Below, one piece after another: positions 9,064 through 17,872 of a DNA stretch of 64,000 bases (positions are counted from its first letter, which is position 1; every line of letters begins with the position of its first letter). The notes beneath the pieces are model-generated. The model searched no databases. It was not told the DNA's origin and worked only from the letters and a program-made list of their open reading frames with translations. Source of the DNA: Bifidobacterium sp. ESL0732 (GTDB lineage Bacteria > Actinomycetota > Actinomycetes > Actinomycetales > Bifidobacteriaceae); assembly GCF_029395535.1 (NCBI RefSeq), contig NZ_CP113920.1, forward strand, positions 1,426,001 to 1,490,000, in the 5' to 3' direction. Both the position numbers and the translations under genes were made by a program.

Positions 9064-10096
9064 GATCGATCACCTCGATGCCGATATTGCGTTCGTTGAG
9101 ATAGGCGAGCGCTGCGGTTATCTTGTCGGAGTCCCCTTTGAGCATGACCACCAACCCGCCGAGCGGGGCGTTCTCGACAAAGTCGATATCGGCGAAAATG
9201 ATGTTGACATCGATTGAGAATTCACGCGAAATATGGGAGACCAGGGCCTCGGATACCTCCTTGGCGATGTAGTTCATGCGCAGGAGCACCTGACCGGGCT
9301 GCGGTTCGACGAGCGGCGAATGGTCGTCAAGCAGCTCGTGGACCTTGTCCAGGTTCGAGGTCGTGGCGACGAACGCTTTGGTCAGTGCGGCTTTGGGGGC
9401 TGCGAAGATGTCGAACACATCGCCTTTCTCGACGATGGTGCCATGGTCGATGACGGCGACCTTGTTGCAGATATGCTTGATCACGGACATCTGGTGGGTG
9501 ATGACGACGACGGTCAGTCCGAGCGTATCGTGCAGGGCACGCAGCAGGGCGAGAATCGATTTGGTCGTGGTCGGATCGAGTGCACTCGTCGCCTCGTCGC
9601 TCAGCAATATGCTGGGCTTATTGACCAAAGCCCTCGCGATGGCGACGCGCTGCTGCTGGCCGCCGGAGAGCTCGCTGGGATAGGCATCGGCCTTTTCGCT
9701 CAGGCCGACCAGATCCAAAAGCTCGGTAACGCGAGCCTGACGGGTTTTCTTGTCGACCTTGCCACGGAAAGCAAGTTCGACATTGGCTGCAACGCTGCGC
9801 GACGGCATCAGATTGAAAGATTGAAAGATCATGCCGATGTCGCTTCTCAAGGCGTGCAAGTCCTTGGGTTTCAACTCGGCGACTTCCTGGCCGTTGACTG
9901 CGAGCGAACCACCATCGTAGTGTTCCAGCCCGTTGATACATCGCACGAGTGTCGATTTGCCGGCACCGGACAAGCCTATAATGCCGTAGATGTCACCTTT
10001 GCCGACATCCAGGTCGACATCGCTGAGCGCGATTTTTTCACCGTCGTCACTGGGATATTTCTTTGTCAGATTGCGTATTGTAATGATTGATGACAT
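9056..10096 (-). CDS. metN: Methionine-type ABC importer, ATP-binding subunit with NIL domain (MetN)
   Basis: The ATPase of the methionine importer, 346 residues. Walker A GLSGAGKST, LSGGQQQRVAIARA, ILLSDEATSALD and the switch His in ITHQMSV are all present. After about residue 260 comes a C-terminal NIL (ferredoxin-like) domain, in which methionine binding feeds back on transport in characterised MetN proteins. I chose the ATG at 10096 because a strong GGGAGGAGG lies just upstream; an in-frame ATG ten codons earlier lacks an SD site. It is 57 bases after the alcohol dehydrogenase gene, which may head the same transcript. I saw no SAM-riboswitch-like fold. Confidence 0.94.
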   Translation of the reverse strand: MSSIITIRNLTKKYPSDDGEKIALSDVDLDVGKGDIYGIIGLSGAGKSTLVRCINGLEHYDGGSLAVNGQEVAELKPKDLHALRSDIGMIFQSFNLMPSRSVAANVELAFRGKVDKKTRQARVTELLDLVGLSEKADAYPSELSGGQQQRVAIARALVNKPSILLSDEATSALDPTTTKSILALLRALHDTLGLTVVVITHQMSVIKHICNKVAVIDHGTIVEKGDVFDIFAAPKAALTKAFVATTSNLDKVHELLDDHSPLVEPQPGQVLLRMNYIAKEVSEALVSHISREFSIDVNIIFADIDFVENAPLGGLVVMLKGDSDKITAALAYLNERNIGIEVIDRA

Positions 10097-10153
10097 TGGG
10101 CCCCTCCTCCCTCTGTTGTTCGGCAATATGCCAAACAGGCATTACCGTTGTGA

Positions 10154-11320
10154 TCAGTAAGCCAGTTCGAGCACGGCACGCACGTCGGCCTCGCTCAGGG
10201 GAACATAATTACCGACATGCTTCGTATCGGACTTCGTCAAACGCTCGGCAACCGTATTGATGGCATCCCTCGGTATGCCAAGTTCATGCAGGCTGGTTTT
10301 CAGGCCCAACATCTTAAAGTGGCGTTCAAGCGTATCCGCCAGAATGCCAGCGCACTCCTGTTCCGTGTTGTCGTAGGGGTCGGCGTCAAGTGCTCGAACC
10401 GCCATCTGTGCATAACGCTGCGGACTGCGGCGCGCTACGTAACGGATGATCGAAGGCAGGATCGCGGCGATCCCCTCGCCGTGTATCACATCGAATTCGC
10501 CACCGATTTCGTGCTCGATGCGGTGGGTCGTCCAATCGTTTTCTGAACCTGTGGCCAGGTAGCAATGGTTGAACATCAGCGTCGAAAGCCAGTGCAGCTC
10601 GGTTCTTGTGGCCAAGTCATCGGGATCGGCCGCGAAACGCCTGCCCTGGACCAGAGCGGCACGGAATCCGCCTTCCAGAATCCTGTCGGCCGATTCGAGA
10701 TGGTCGCGCAGCGTGAAGTACGGCTCCAGAAAACCCACGGCCAGATCGGCCACCGCCGCGGCCTGATAACGATAAGGCGCCGTGCGCGAATATTCGGGGT
10801 TCACGATGGAGAATTTCGGAATGATCAGCCTGGTCTCCAACGCCTCCTTGTCCTCGCCTTGCTGGAGGACGGCGCAATCGGAAACCTCCGAACCGCTGCC
10901 GGGAATCGTTGAAATCACACCTACCGGCAAAGTCTCTCTCGGCTCGACAGTGCCGTCAAACAGATCCCACACATCGCCGTCGTAAGGCACGCCCACGCCC
11001 ACGGCCTTGGCCGTATCGAACGAACTCGCACCGCCGGCCGCGAGGACGAAATCGACTCTCTCCTTGCGTGCGACGTCAATCAGGTCGCGGACAAGTCCGA
11101 TACGCGGATTGGGCACAACGTCCCCGTTTTCTACCAGACGCGCGCCAATCGACTGCGCAGCATCGGTAACCAGATCATGGATGCCCAGGTCGAAGACGTA
11201 ATCACCGCTGTATACAAACATGATGGAGGTGGCATGGGATTGACGCAAAAGACGCGTCAGCTGCTGCTCGGCGCCTACGCCGAACACAAGTTCGTTGGGA
11301 GTGTAATAGGTAAAAACCAT
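10154..11320 (-). CDS. Iron-containing alcohol dehydrogenase (BDH-like)
   Basis: A group III, metal-dependent NAD(P)H alcohol dehydrogenase of 388 residues that would interconvert an aldehyde and an alcohol. It has the usual NELVFGVGAEQQL start, the glycine-rich nucleotide site (here AAGGASSFDTAK, where most relatives have GGGS-DTAK), and the metal ligands in DLAVGFLEPY, THRIEHEIGGEFDVIHGEGIAAILP with its His residues. Length is normal. A GGGCAGG site precedes the ATG. It could support redox balance beside the formate channel encoded divergently, or share the metN transcript. Substrate is unknown. Confidence 0.9.
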   Translation of the reverse strand: MVFTYYTPNELVFGVGAEQQLTRLLRQSHATSIMFVYSGDYVFDLGIHDLVTDAAQSIGARLVENGDVVPNPRIGLVRDLIDVARKERVDFVLAAGGASSFDTAKAVGVGVPYDGDVWDLFDGTVEPRETLPVGVISTIPGSGSEVSDCAVLQQGEDKEALETRLIIPKFSIVNPEYSRTAPYRYQAAAVADLAVGFLEPYFTLRDHLESADRILEGGFRAALVQGRRFAADPDDLATRTELHWLSTLMFNHCYLATGSENDWTTHRIEHEIGGEFDVIHGEGIAAILPSIIRYVARRSPQRYAQMAVRALDADPYDNTEQECAGILADTLERHFKMLGLKTSLHELGIPRDAINTVAERLTKSDTKHVGNYVPLSEADVRAVLELAY

Positions 11321-11444
11321 GACCTGCCCTATCTCTCTTTCCTTTTTCGTGCGTCTGCGGTCTCAAGACTTTCGTCCTCAACCAACACAGGGAACAACCT
11401 CACGAATCCGCCGCATGCATTAAATCCAGCGATGTTAGCAATCG

Positions 11445-11474
11445 AGTGTAACGACCTACATTCAGCACTCGCAA
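11445..11474 (-). promoter_or_regulatory. Candidate promoter of the alcohol dehydrogenase gene
   Basis: Read on the minus strand: TTGCGA, 18 bases, TACACT. Both boxes match four of six consensus bases. It would give a leader of about 120 bases. Confidence 0.3.
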
Positions 11475-11643
11475 GCCATACGATATACGCAGAATCGATA
11501 GTCGTTTATCAATCGAGGCGACAGAAGGTAAGAAAGCGTTCATTAGTGAATGATCATTTTTATTTTTTATGAATTCTTGTCACTATATGGACACACGGGG
11601 CTCTGAGTCTTTCGCGAACTCTGTGGCTTTCGTCACAAAATTA

Positions 11644-11661
11644 TTGTGTTCTTCATTACAA
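11644..11661. promoter_or_regulatory. Rex-like imperfect dyad upstream of the formate channel gene
   Basis: TTGTGTTCTTCATTACAA has outer arms TTGT and ACAA at the 18-base length of Rex operators (TTGTGAA-N4-TTCACAA), but only about ten of fourteen defined bases agree. The neighbours are fermentation-type genes, which is what Rex controls elsewhere. Confidence 0.25.
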
Positions 11662-11763
11662 AACGTAGGATTCCAGCGAAATACGCAACAAAACCGACTC
11701 ATAATAAAACCACGAACTTTTATCCTGAAATGAATCAACAAGCAGAGAATAACAGAAAGAACC

Positions 11764-12678
11764 ATGGGCAAATTATCCGAATTGAAAACAACCATTTCCG
11801 AAGTCGAAGGGACCGAGGACGAGACCAAGCCGCTGTTCCCCGGGCGCGCATTTATCTCAACCGTGCTCGATGCGCTTGACAGCAAAGAGACAATGACCGG
11901 CAAGATGACCGGCCGCTACATCCAGCGCGCGATGATGGCAGGCATTCTGGTCGGCGTCTTCTTCACCGCCTTCTGGGTGATTATGGGCGCAAGTTCAAAA
12001 GGTGGGCCGGGACTGCTGCTTGCCGGCAAAGTATTGGCGGGCACCACCTTCGGCTGGGCGCTCGTGCTCATCTACTACACCAATTCCGAGCTTTTGACCT
12101 CCAACATGATGGTGGTCAGTGTCGGAGCCTACCACAAGCGCATCGGCTGGCTGCAATCCTTGAAATTGTTGGGGCTGTGCTTGCTCGGCAATCTCCTCGG
12201 CGCGCTTATCGTAGCCATCATCTTGCGGTTCTCCACCATCATTTCGGGTGTGAGTTATGACGTCATGCTCACTGCGGCCAATGCCAAACTCGCCTATCTC
12301 AACTCCTGGGGCGGGGTCGGCGACCTCTTCGTACGCGCGATCTTCTGCAACTTCTGCATCAACATCGCCATGCTGATGGTCTATAACGGCAAGCTTTCCA
12401 ACGATTTCACCAAGTGCGTCATCATGGTGGTGGCAGTGCTCGTCTTCACCTTCTGCGGCTTCGAACATTCCGTTGCGGATTCGGCGATGTTCCTCATCCT
12501 CGGCATGCACGGAGCCATCAACGCATGGAAGGCCGTTCTCGTCATTATCGTCGCGATTCTCGGCAATCTAGTGGGCGGCGGCATCCTCATCGGTCTCAAC
12601 TTCGCGACCATGAACGACGAGCGCGGCATCACCAACGGCAACGAAATCGACACGGCAACCAACACCGATAAACAATAA
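11764..12678 (+). CDS. Formate/nitrite transporter family channel (FocA-like)
   Basis: A 304-residue inner-membrane channel of the FNT family, which conducts formate, nitrite or hydrosulfide as a pentamer. It has six hydrophobic spans after a 50-residue cytoplasmic N-terminus, the NSELLTSNMM segment, and the late FCGFEHSVADSAMF motif that carries the conserved pore His of the family. The start has AGAAAGA upstream. The formate-using PurT is encoded 3 kb downstream and the bifid fermentation makes formate, so formate is the favoured substrate, by inference. A strong terminator follows. Confidence 0.9.
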   Translation: MGKLSELKTTISEVEGTEDETKPLFPGRAFISTVLDALDSKETMTGKMTGRYIQRAMMAGILVGVFFTAFWVIMGASSKGGPGLLLAGKVLAGTTFGWALVLIYYTNSELLTSNMMVVSVGAYHKRIGWLQSLKLLGLCLLGNLLGALIVAIILRFSTIISGVSYDVMLTAANAKLAYLNSWGGVGDLFVRAIFCNFCINIAMLMVYNGKLSNDFTKCVIMVVAVLVFTFCGFEHSVADSAMFLILGMHGAINAWKAVLVIIVAILGNLVGGGILIGLNFATMNDERGITNGNEIDTATNTDKQ

Positions 12679-12735
12679 GACGGTATCGAGAGCCCAGGCT
12701 TCTTCAAACGGAGGGCGAGACTCAGAAACATTCGG

Positions 12736-12773
12736 AAAAGGGTATTCTTGCAGAAGCGAGAATACCCTTTTTG
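12736..12773 (+). terminator. Intrinsic terminator after the formate channel gene
   Basis: A perfect 12-base stem (AAAGGGTATTCT and its complement) with a ten-base loop, ending in a T-run. It separates the channel gene from the aldolase-like gene. Confidence 0.85.
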
Positions 12774-12886
12774 CTTGGTATCAACCGTAAGACAGAGAGC
12801 AGAATCCGCTTACGCCTTGCCCTAACCATAACCACTGGTGGGATTATGGTTGAATCATACTCATTGACTGCGGAAGTAGGAGCAAC

Positions 12887-13912
12887 ATGCTGAATTTCAT
12901 CAACGATTACTGCGAAGGCGCCCATCCCAAAATCCTGAAGCGGATGGAAGAAACGAATATGGAGCAGCTGCCCGGCTACGGTTCGGACAAATACTGCGAA
13001 TCGGCTAAAGCGAAGATTCGTGAGGCCTGCGGCTGCCCAGACGCCGACGTATGGTTCCTCGTCGGCGGCACGCAGACCAATCAGACCGTTATTGACACCA
13101 TCACCCCGGCCTACGCGGGTGTCGTCGCAGCGACCAACGGACACGTCAATGTCCACGAAGCAGGTGCCGTGGAATCGACCGGGCACAAGGTGCTCACACT
13201 GCCGAGCCACGAGGGCAAGATCGACGCGGCCGACCTCGAGCAGTATTGCAAGGACTTCTACGCGGACGGCAACTACACGCACATGGTCTTTCCCGGCTGC
13301 GTCTACGTCTCCCATCCAAGCGAATACGGCACGATGTATACCAAGGCGGAGCTTACGGCCATCGCTGATGTCGCCCACAAATACGACATGCCGCTGTTCC
13401 TCGACGGCGCTCGCCTTGGCTACGGACTGACCGCCGAGGGCACCGATCTGACACTCGAGGACATCGCCCGCATCACTGACGTCTTCTACATCGGCGGCAC
13501 GAAGGTCGGAGCTCTGTTCGGCGAAGCGGTCGTCTTCACCAAGCACAACACGCCAAAGCATTTCCTCACCCAAATCAAGCAGCACGGGGCGCTGCTGGCC
13601 AAGGGCTGGCTGCTTGGCTTGCAGTTCGACACGCTCTTCACCGATGGGCTCTACACGAAGATCGCGCGCAATGCCAACGAGAAGGCCTCGCAGATCCGCA
13701 CGGCGCTCAAGGCCAAGGGCTATCAGCTCGCCTACGAGAGCCCGACCAACCAGGTCTTCGTGGTGATGGATCAACCGACAATCAAGCGTCTGGGCGCCGA
13801 GGTCAACATGGACTTCCTCGAGAAGTACGACGACACGCATTCGGTGATGCGTTTCTGCACCAGCTGGGCGACCACGCAGGAGCACACCGACCAGCTCATC
13901 GCGCTGCTGTAA
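12887..13912 (+). CDS. Threonine-aldolase-like PLP enzyme (beta-eliminating lyase family)
   Basis: A 341-residue fold-type I PLP enzyme. The low-specificity threonine aldolase family cleaves threonine or allo-threonine to glycine and acetaldehyde. Visible marks are FLVGGTQTNQTVID near the start, NVHEAGAVESTGHKV, the cofactor-pyridine Asp in PLFLDGARLGYGL, and the Schiff-base Lys in YIGGTKVGALFGEA. AGGAG lies five bases before the ATG. It stands alone between a terminator and a convergent glycosyltransferase gene. Members of this family sometimes act on other beta-hydroxy amino acids, so the product name is kept at family level. Confidence 0.88.
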   Translation: MLNFINDYCEGAHPKILKRMEETNMEQLPGYGSDKYCESAKAKIREACGCPDADVWFLVGGTQTNQTVIDTITPAYAGVVAATNGHVNVHEAGAVESTGHKVLTLPSHEGKIDAADLEQYCKDFYADGNYTHMVFPGCVYVSHPSEYGTMYTKAELTAIADVAHKYDMPLFLDGARLGYGLTAEGTDLTLEDIARITDVFYIGGTKVGALFGEAVVFTKHNTPKHFLTQIKQHGALLAKGWLLGLQFDTLFTDGLYTKIARNANEKASQIRTALKAKGYQLAYESPTNQVFVVMDQPTIKRLGAEVNMDFLEKYDDTHSVMRFCTSWATTQEHTDQLIALL

Positions 13913-14024
13913 CGTCTACCAGCGTGGTGGCCATTGCTGCTCACCATGCATCTTTCTCCATGATTGTCTGAAGCAGCGCGACGAAAAGCAATATTCTACG
14001 TGCTTTTAGTCGCAGTAACGTTCA

Positions 14025-15254
14025 CTAGTGCCGATGCGACTTTGTCGTTGCCGCATCCGCGATGGCCTCACGCTCCATTGCCACAAACTGGCGGACGCAG
14101 TGCGGCAACGCGTATTTTTCGCGTGCCTCCTGCGCGTATTTCGGCCCCCATTCGGCACGTTCCTGCGGATGCTCGATCCACCAGTCGATACGACGGGCGA
14201 GCGCCTTGACGTTGCGGGCCGGGAAAACCGAGGAATCGGTCAGCGCGAACTGGCTGGCGGCTGAAAGTGGGGAATCCGCGATGACCGGCACCAAACCGGA
14301 GGCGATGCCTTCAAGTACGCTCAATGATTCGATGTCGACAATGGAGGGATGGACGAGCAAATCGGCCTGACGCAATAGATTCGGCATATCTTCGTTGGGA
14401 TGGAAACCGATATGAGCCGGCTTCGGCAGCAATCGTTTGGCCAGCCGACGCAGACGACGTTGCAATGGGCCTGTGCCACAGATGGTCAGATCGATCTGTT
14501 TGGCATGCTTGCTTAACGCCACCGCACGGATCAATGTTTCATGGTCTTTCTCGTGGCTAAGCCGTCCGGAAGCAATGATGTGAAACACATTTTCGCTACG
14601 TTCGTCGTCTTTATTACTGACGTGATTATTGTTCCTCTGCTTATTGTCCGATTGAGTTTCTTTGGGGCGGAACCTGACGGAATATCCGTTGGAAATAACA
14701 TGCAGCCTTGCATGATAACCGTGAGATCGCAACTGGCGAGCAATCATTTCGCTCGGAGTATGGATATGGCCGATATGACGATAAAGCCAGAAATCGAAGA
14801 GATAATAGATCAGCGACGGTATACCCGGGATATATCGCAATGGACCGGCGGAATACGTGACGTTTTCTGGTTGCAGGTGGAAGCCGGCAGTGACGGGAAT
14901 GCCCATCGAACGTGCAACGGCCAGAGCGTGTCTACCGAATTTGAACGGCATATAGATATGCACCACGTCGGCTCCCGCGAACGCACGTCGGAACACCGCG
15001 TCATCAGGTTCCGCGAATTGCATCTGCTGCTTGGCCGCAAGCCACGAAATGAACGGCAGATGGTGGACTTCGACAGAATAATCCGGCGCGCCAACGCCAA
15101 CCAACCGAACGTGATGACCCTGATTCTCAAGTTCCCGAGCATACTGCAATGCCGAATTCGAAGTGCCGTTGCCGCGGTTACCGACCGAATCGACCACCAG
15201 AGCGATGGTCAGTGGCTTGTCGGCACCGCCTGCGGCGTTTGAGGAATCTGGCAT
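14025..15254 (-). CDS. GT4-type glycosyltransferase
   Basis: A GT-B fold, family 4-like glycosyltransferase of 409 residues. The N-terminal acceptor domain reads PLTIALVVDSVGNRGNGTSNSALQYARELENQG and VVHIYMPFKFGRHALAVAR; the C-terminal donor domain shows IIASGRLSHEKDHETLIRAV, HPNEDMPNLLRQADLLVHPSIVDIESLSVLEGIASG, where the glutamates form the usual E-x7-E type site. A hydrophilic Asn/Asp-rich linker lies between the domains (about residues 205-220). TAGGA precedes the ATG. It could act on a glycolipid or lipoteichoic-type polymer; donor and acceptor are unknown. Confidence 0.88.
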   Translation of the reverse strand: MPDSSNAAGGADKPLTIALVVDSVGNRGNGTSNSALQYARELENQGHHVRLVGVGAPDYSVEVHHLPFISWLAAKQQMQFAEPDDAVFRRAFAGADVVHIYMPFKFGRHALAVARSMGIPVTAGFHLQPENVTYSAGPLRYIPGIPSLIYYLFDFWLYRHIGHIHTPSEMIARQLRSHGYHARLHVISNGYSVRFRPKETQSDNKQRNNNHVSNKDDERSENVFHIIASGRLSHEKDHETLIRAVALSKHAKQIDLTICGTGPLQRRLRRLAKRLLPKPAHIGFHPNEDMPNLLRQADLLVHPSIVDIESLSVLEGIASGLVPVIADSPLSAASQFALTDSSVFPARNVKALARRIDWWIEHPQERAEWGPKYAQEAREKYALPHCVRQFVAMEREAIADAATTKSHRH

Positions 15255-15349
15255 GGTTCAATCCTAACCCCGTTGCGTAGTTCGCGGCTATCGAAATGCA
15301 AGAAACGGACGTTGACAAAACTGTTATGACATTTCACACGTTCAATATA

Positions 15350-15382
15350 GCGATTATCTTATTTAGCTTATCCGATAATCGC
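15350..15382. promoter_or_regulatory. Nine-base dyad upstream of purT
   Basis: GCGATTATC at 15350-15358 is repeated inverted as GATAATCGC at 15374-15382, with 15 bases between. It lies about 110 bases before purT in an AT-rich stretch. It could be an operator or an RNA stem; no known purine regulator motif is matched by eye. Confidence 0.35.
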
Positions 15383-15489
15383 CAAAAACTTTGGCATTGC
15401 TCACGACCCCAATATCGACAATTCCATAATTCGTCAATATTTATCAGATGGGAGCCTCGCTCGGGGTCATCGTATGCAACAATGAAATC

Positions 15490-16770
15490 ATGACCGTTGA
15501 AACCGCATCATCATCCGTCAACTATCCACTTGGCAATCCGTCCGAATCTCACCAAACTCGCGTATTGTTGCTGGGTTCCGGCGAGCTTGGACGGGAAATC
15601 GCCATCGAATTGACGAGGCTCGGAGCTTTCGTCATCGCTGCTGATAGCTACAGCCATGCGCCAGCCATGCAGATTGCACAGGAAAGCCATGTGTTGGATA
15701 TGACTGACCCTGCCGTTTTCGACGCATTGATTACCGAGGCTAAACCTTCCATCATCATCCCCGAGATCGAAGCCATTGCGACCACCGAATTGGCAAAAGC
15801 GGCCTCAAACGGCATTCAGGTTGTGCCCAGCTCGCAAATCGCCGCAATCTGCATGGACCGCGAAGCTCTACGAACCCTGATGCACGAAAAACTTGGCTTG
15901 CCGACCACCCCATACCGTTTCGCCGGTTCGTTTGAAGAATTCAAAACAGGAGCGCAAGCCGTTGGTTATCCATGTGTGGTCAAACCTGTGATGAGCTCTT
16001 CCGGACACGGGCAATCTGTGCTTCGCTCGGATGACGACCTTGAATCGGCCTGGCAGGAAGCGCAGAGCGGACGAAGAGACGCCAAAGACGGCGGAATCTC
16101 AAGGGTTATCGTCGAAGCATTCGTCCCTCTTGATTACGAACTGACCATGCTCACCGTCTCCTCCAGCGCCGGTATCGTTGTCTGCTCTCCCATCGGTCAG
16201 CGCCAGGAAGACGGTGACTACCGTGAGTCGTGGCAGCCGGCAAAGGTCGATTCAGACATTCTTCAAAAAGCGCAGGCCATCGCCCGCAAAGCCGTGGGCG
16301 GACTGGTCGATATCGCGCATGAAAACCATGAACACGGCTGGGGCGTGTTCGGTGTGGAACTGTTCGTTCTGAAAAACGGCGAAGTCCTCTTCAACGAGGT
16401 CTCTCCCCGCCCGCACGACACCGGCATGGTGACGATGATCTCCCAGCGTTTGAGCGAATTCGCACTGCACGCCCGCGCTGTTCTCGGTATTCCAGTAACC
16501 GAGGAAAGCGTTGCGCTCGTCCTCAAACACGGCGAGGTAGCAGCCAGTCATGCCATAGTAGTCACCGGAAACGGATCAGTGACTTTCTCCAATATTCCGC
16601 AGGCTTTGTCGCAACCCGATACCGACCTGCGCATCTTCGGTAAGCCGGCTGTCAACGGTCACCGTCGCATGGCCGTCGCGCTGGCTATTGGCAGAGACGA
16701 AGCCAAGGCACTCTCCAAGGCCACCATCGTGATGGATACACTCGGTATTACCGTGACGTCAGTAGAATAG
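15490..16770 (+). CDS. purT: Formate-dependent phosphoribosylglycinamide formyltransferase (PurT)
   Basis: This enzyme makes formyl-GAR from GAR, formate and ATP, the third step of purine synthesis, in place of folate-dependent PurN. The ATP-grasp protein shows LLLGSGELGREIAIE, PEIEAIATTELAKAA, PCVVKPVMSSSGHGQS, GQRQEDGDYRESWQPA and FNEVSPRPHDTGMVT, very close to the E. coli pattern. Neither possible start (15448 or 15490) has a good SD; I prefer 15490 because the product then resembles other PurT N-termini, though it may be leaderless. Its 3' end overlaps the convergent mcrC gene by 23 bases. No purN is seen in the window. Confidence 0.94.
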   Translation: MTVETASSSVNYPLGNPSESHQTRVLLLGSGELGREIAIELTRLGAFVIAADSYSHAPAMQIAQESHVLDMTDPAVFDALITEAKPSIIIPEIEAIATTELAKAASNGIQVVPSSQIAAICMDREALRTLMHEKLGLPTTPYRFAGSFEEFKTGAQAVGYPCVVKPVMSSSGHGQSVLRSDDDLESAWQEAQSGRRDAKDGGISRVIVEAFVPLDYELTMLTVSSSAGIVVCSPIGQRQEDGDYRESWQPAKVDSDILQKAQAIARKAVGGLVDIAHENHEHGWGVFGVELFVLKNGEVLFNEVSPRPHDTGMVTMISQRLSEFALHARAVLGIPVTEESVALVLKHGEVAASHAIVVTGNGSVTFSNIPQALSQPDTDLRIFGKPAVNGHRRMAVALAIGRDEAKALSKATIVMDTLGITVTSVE

Positions 16771-17872
16771 CACCCTCAGACTTTGCTTCAGATTCCTCAA
16801 GCCATCTAGCTGCAATGTCGTCAAGATCGGCAGCTATGGCAGCGAAATCACGGTCGAGATCCAGCGTACGAACCGAGAAGCGGTGCCCAAGCTCTGACCA
16901 AGTCTCGTCATGGTCGCCTTCATTACCCACCTTCGCATAGAGCAACATCCCATCCACCAACTTGTCGTTGCCAAATGCCTCGTGCAGCACATAACTTTGA
17001 ATCTGATTGATATGTTTTGGCGCGTAAATAGGCTTGTCGTAATAGACATCAAGAATATGTCCGTAGCATTTTGCATCGATGATGAGTTCCCGCTTACCTT
17101 TGCGCAAAGTGACATCAGTCAATAGCCCCGGCAGCAATTCTGTATTCCCTTGAGCCTGGCGATTGATGGTTTTGGCACTAGCGGAGATGTCTGGATGGTG
17201 CACCCGATAGTATTCGAGCACGAATTTCTCGTAGAGTTGGCTCAGTTTCCGCTTCGACCGATATTGCAACGACCGGTTACCCTCATCTTGATTGAACAGC
17301 TCTCGCTCAATGACCATCTGGCAGACATTCATCAGAAGCAGATACGACGCATTGTTGCGGTGAAAACGTAACCTTGCCCAATCGACGCGATGAATATCCA
17401 CCTCGCCTACATCGCGCATGGCAATCAAGCATCGTTTAAGATCGGCTTTCCTCGCCGTATTAACGTCCTTACGCCCTATCAACAACAACGCTGTAGTCTT
17501 GAGCACACGGTTCTTGTAGGTATCTTCCGAGAACTCATCGTAGACGCACGCCAATCCGTTGTACCCGGTCATTTGCAACCGCGCTGTCGAAGACACGTCG
17601 ATGCGCCCGCGAACCGTATGAAGATTTTCATGAACCGGTAAATATTCGCGTTCGAAACCGCGACGCCGCTGAGTGCCAATCGCAATAGCCAGGATAGCGG
17701 CCAATAGATCGTCAATATGGTCGAAATCTTCAGTTGTCAAACGACGATAATCGTTGAGTTGTAAAGCCTTGAACGCATAGGCCATCATGTAATAGATGTT
17801 TTTGATGACCACATTGTTTTCTGCGGTCAGCTGCTTTTGGTCGTCCGCTCTGTCTTCGACGCTCACGGTCAT
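16748..17872 (-). CDS. mcrC: McrC-like nuclease subunit of a type IV (McrBC) restriction system
   Basis: The nuclease partner of McrB, about 374 residues. The N-terminal region has the family NIYYMMAYAFKAL and the REYLPVHENLHTVRGRIDV block; the C-terminal PD-(D/E)xK core is visible as LLTDVTLRKGKRELIIDAKCYG, with Asp, Asp and Lys as catalytic residues. I chose the ATG at 17872, which overlaps the mcrB stop in an ATGA, with GGAAAG upstream; an in-frame ATG five codons earlier also exists. It would cut DNA carrying modified cytosines after McrB translocation. Its 3' end intrudes into purT. Confidence 0.9.
   Translation of the reverse strand: MTVSVEDRADDQKQLTAENNVVIKNIYYMMAYAFKALQLNDYRRLTTEDFDHIDDLLAAILAIAIGTQRRRGFEREYLPVHENLHTVRGRIDVSSTARLQMTGYNGLACVYDEFSEDTYKNRVLKTTALLLIGRKDVNTARKADLKRCLIAMRDVGEVDIHRVDWARLRFHRNNASYLLLMNVCQMVIERELFNQDEGNRSLQYRSKRKLSQLYEKFVLEYYRVHHPDISASAKTINRQAQGNTELLPGLLTDVTLRKGKRELIIDAKCYGHILDVYYDKPIYAPKHINQIQSYVLHEAFGNDKLVDGMLLYAKVGNEGDHDETWSELGHRFSVRTLDLDRDFAAIAADLDDIAARWLEESEAKSEGAILLTSR

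Larger units (their letters stand above)
11321..11763. other. Divergent intergenic region, alcohol dehydrogenase and formate channel
   Basis: No gene is visible in 443 bases, and it is AT-rich next to the channel gene. For the minus-strand gene there is a candidate promoter TTGCGA, an 18-base spacer, TACACT at 11474-11445. In front of the channel gene there is an imperfect 18-base dyad TTGTGTTCTTCATTACAA at 11644-11661, reminiscent of a Rex operator. Confidence 0.45.

Noticed and set aside
10097..10153. SAM riboswitch or T-box ahead of metN
   Set aside because: The gap to the upstream gene is only 57 bases and shows no such fold; nor was one recognised before the alcohol dehydrogenase gene.
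12722..13885. Minus-strand open frame opposite the threonine-aldolase-like gene
   Set aside because: The plus-strand frame has PLP-enzyme motifs and an SD; the antisense frame crosses the terminator at 12736-12773.
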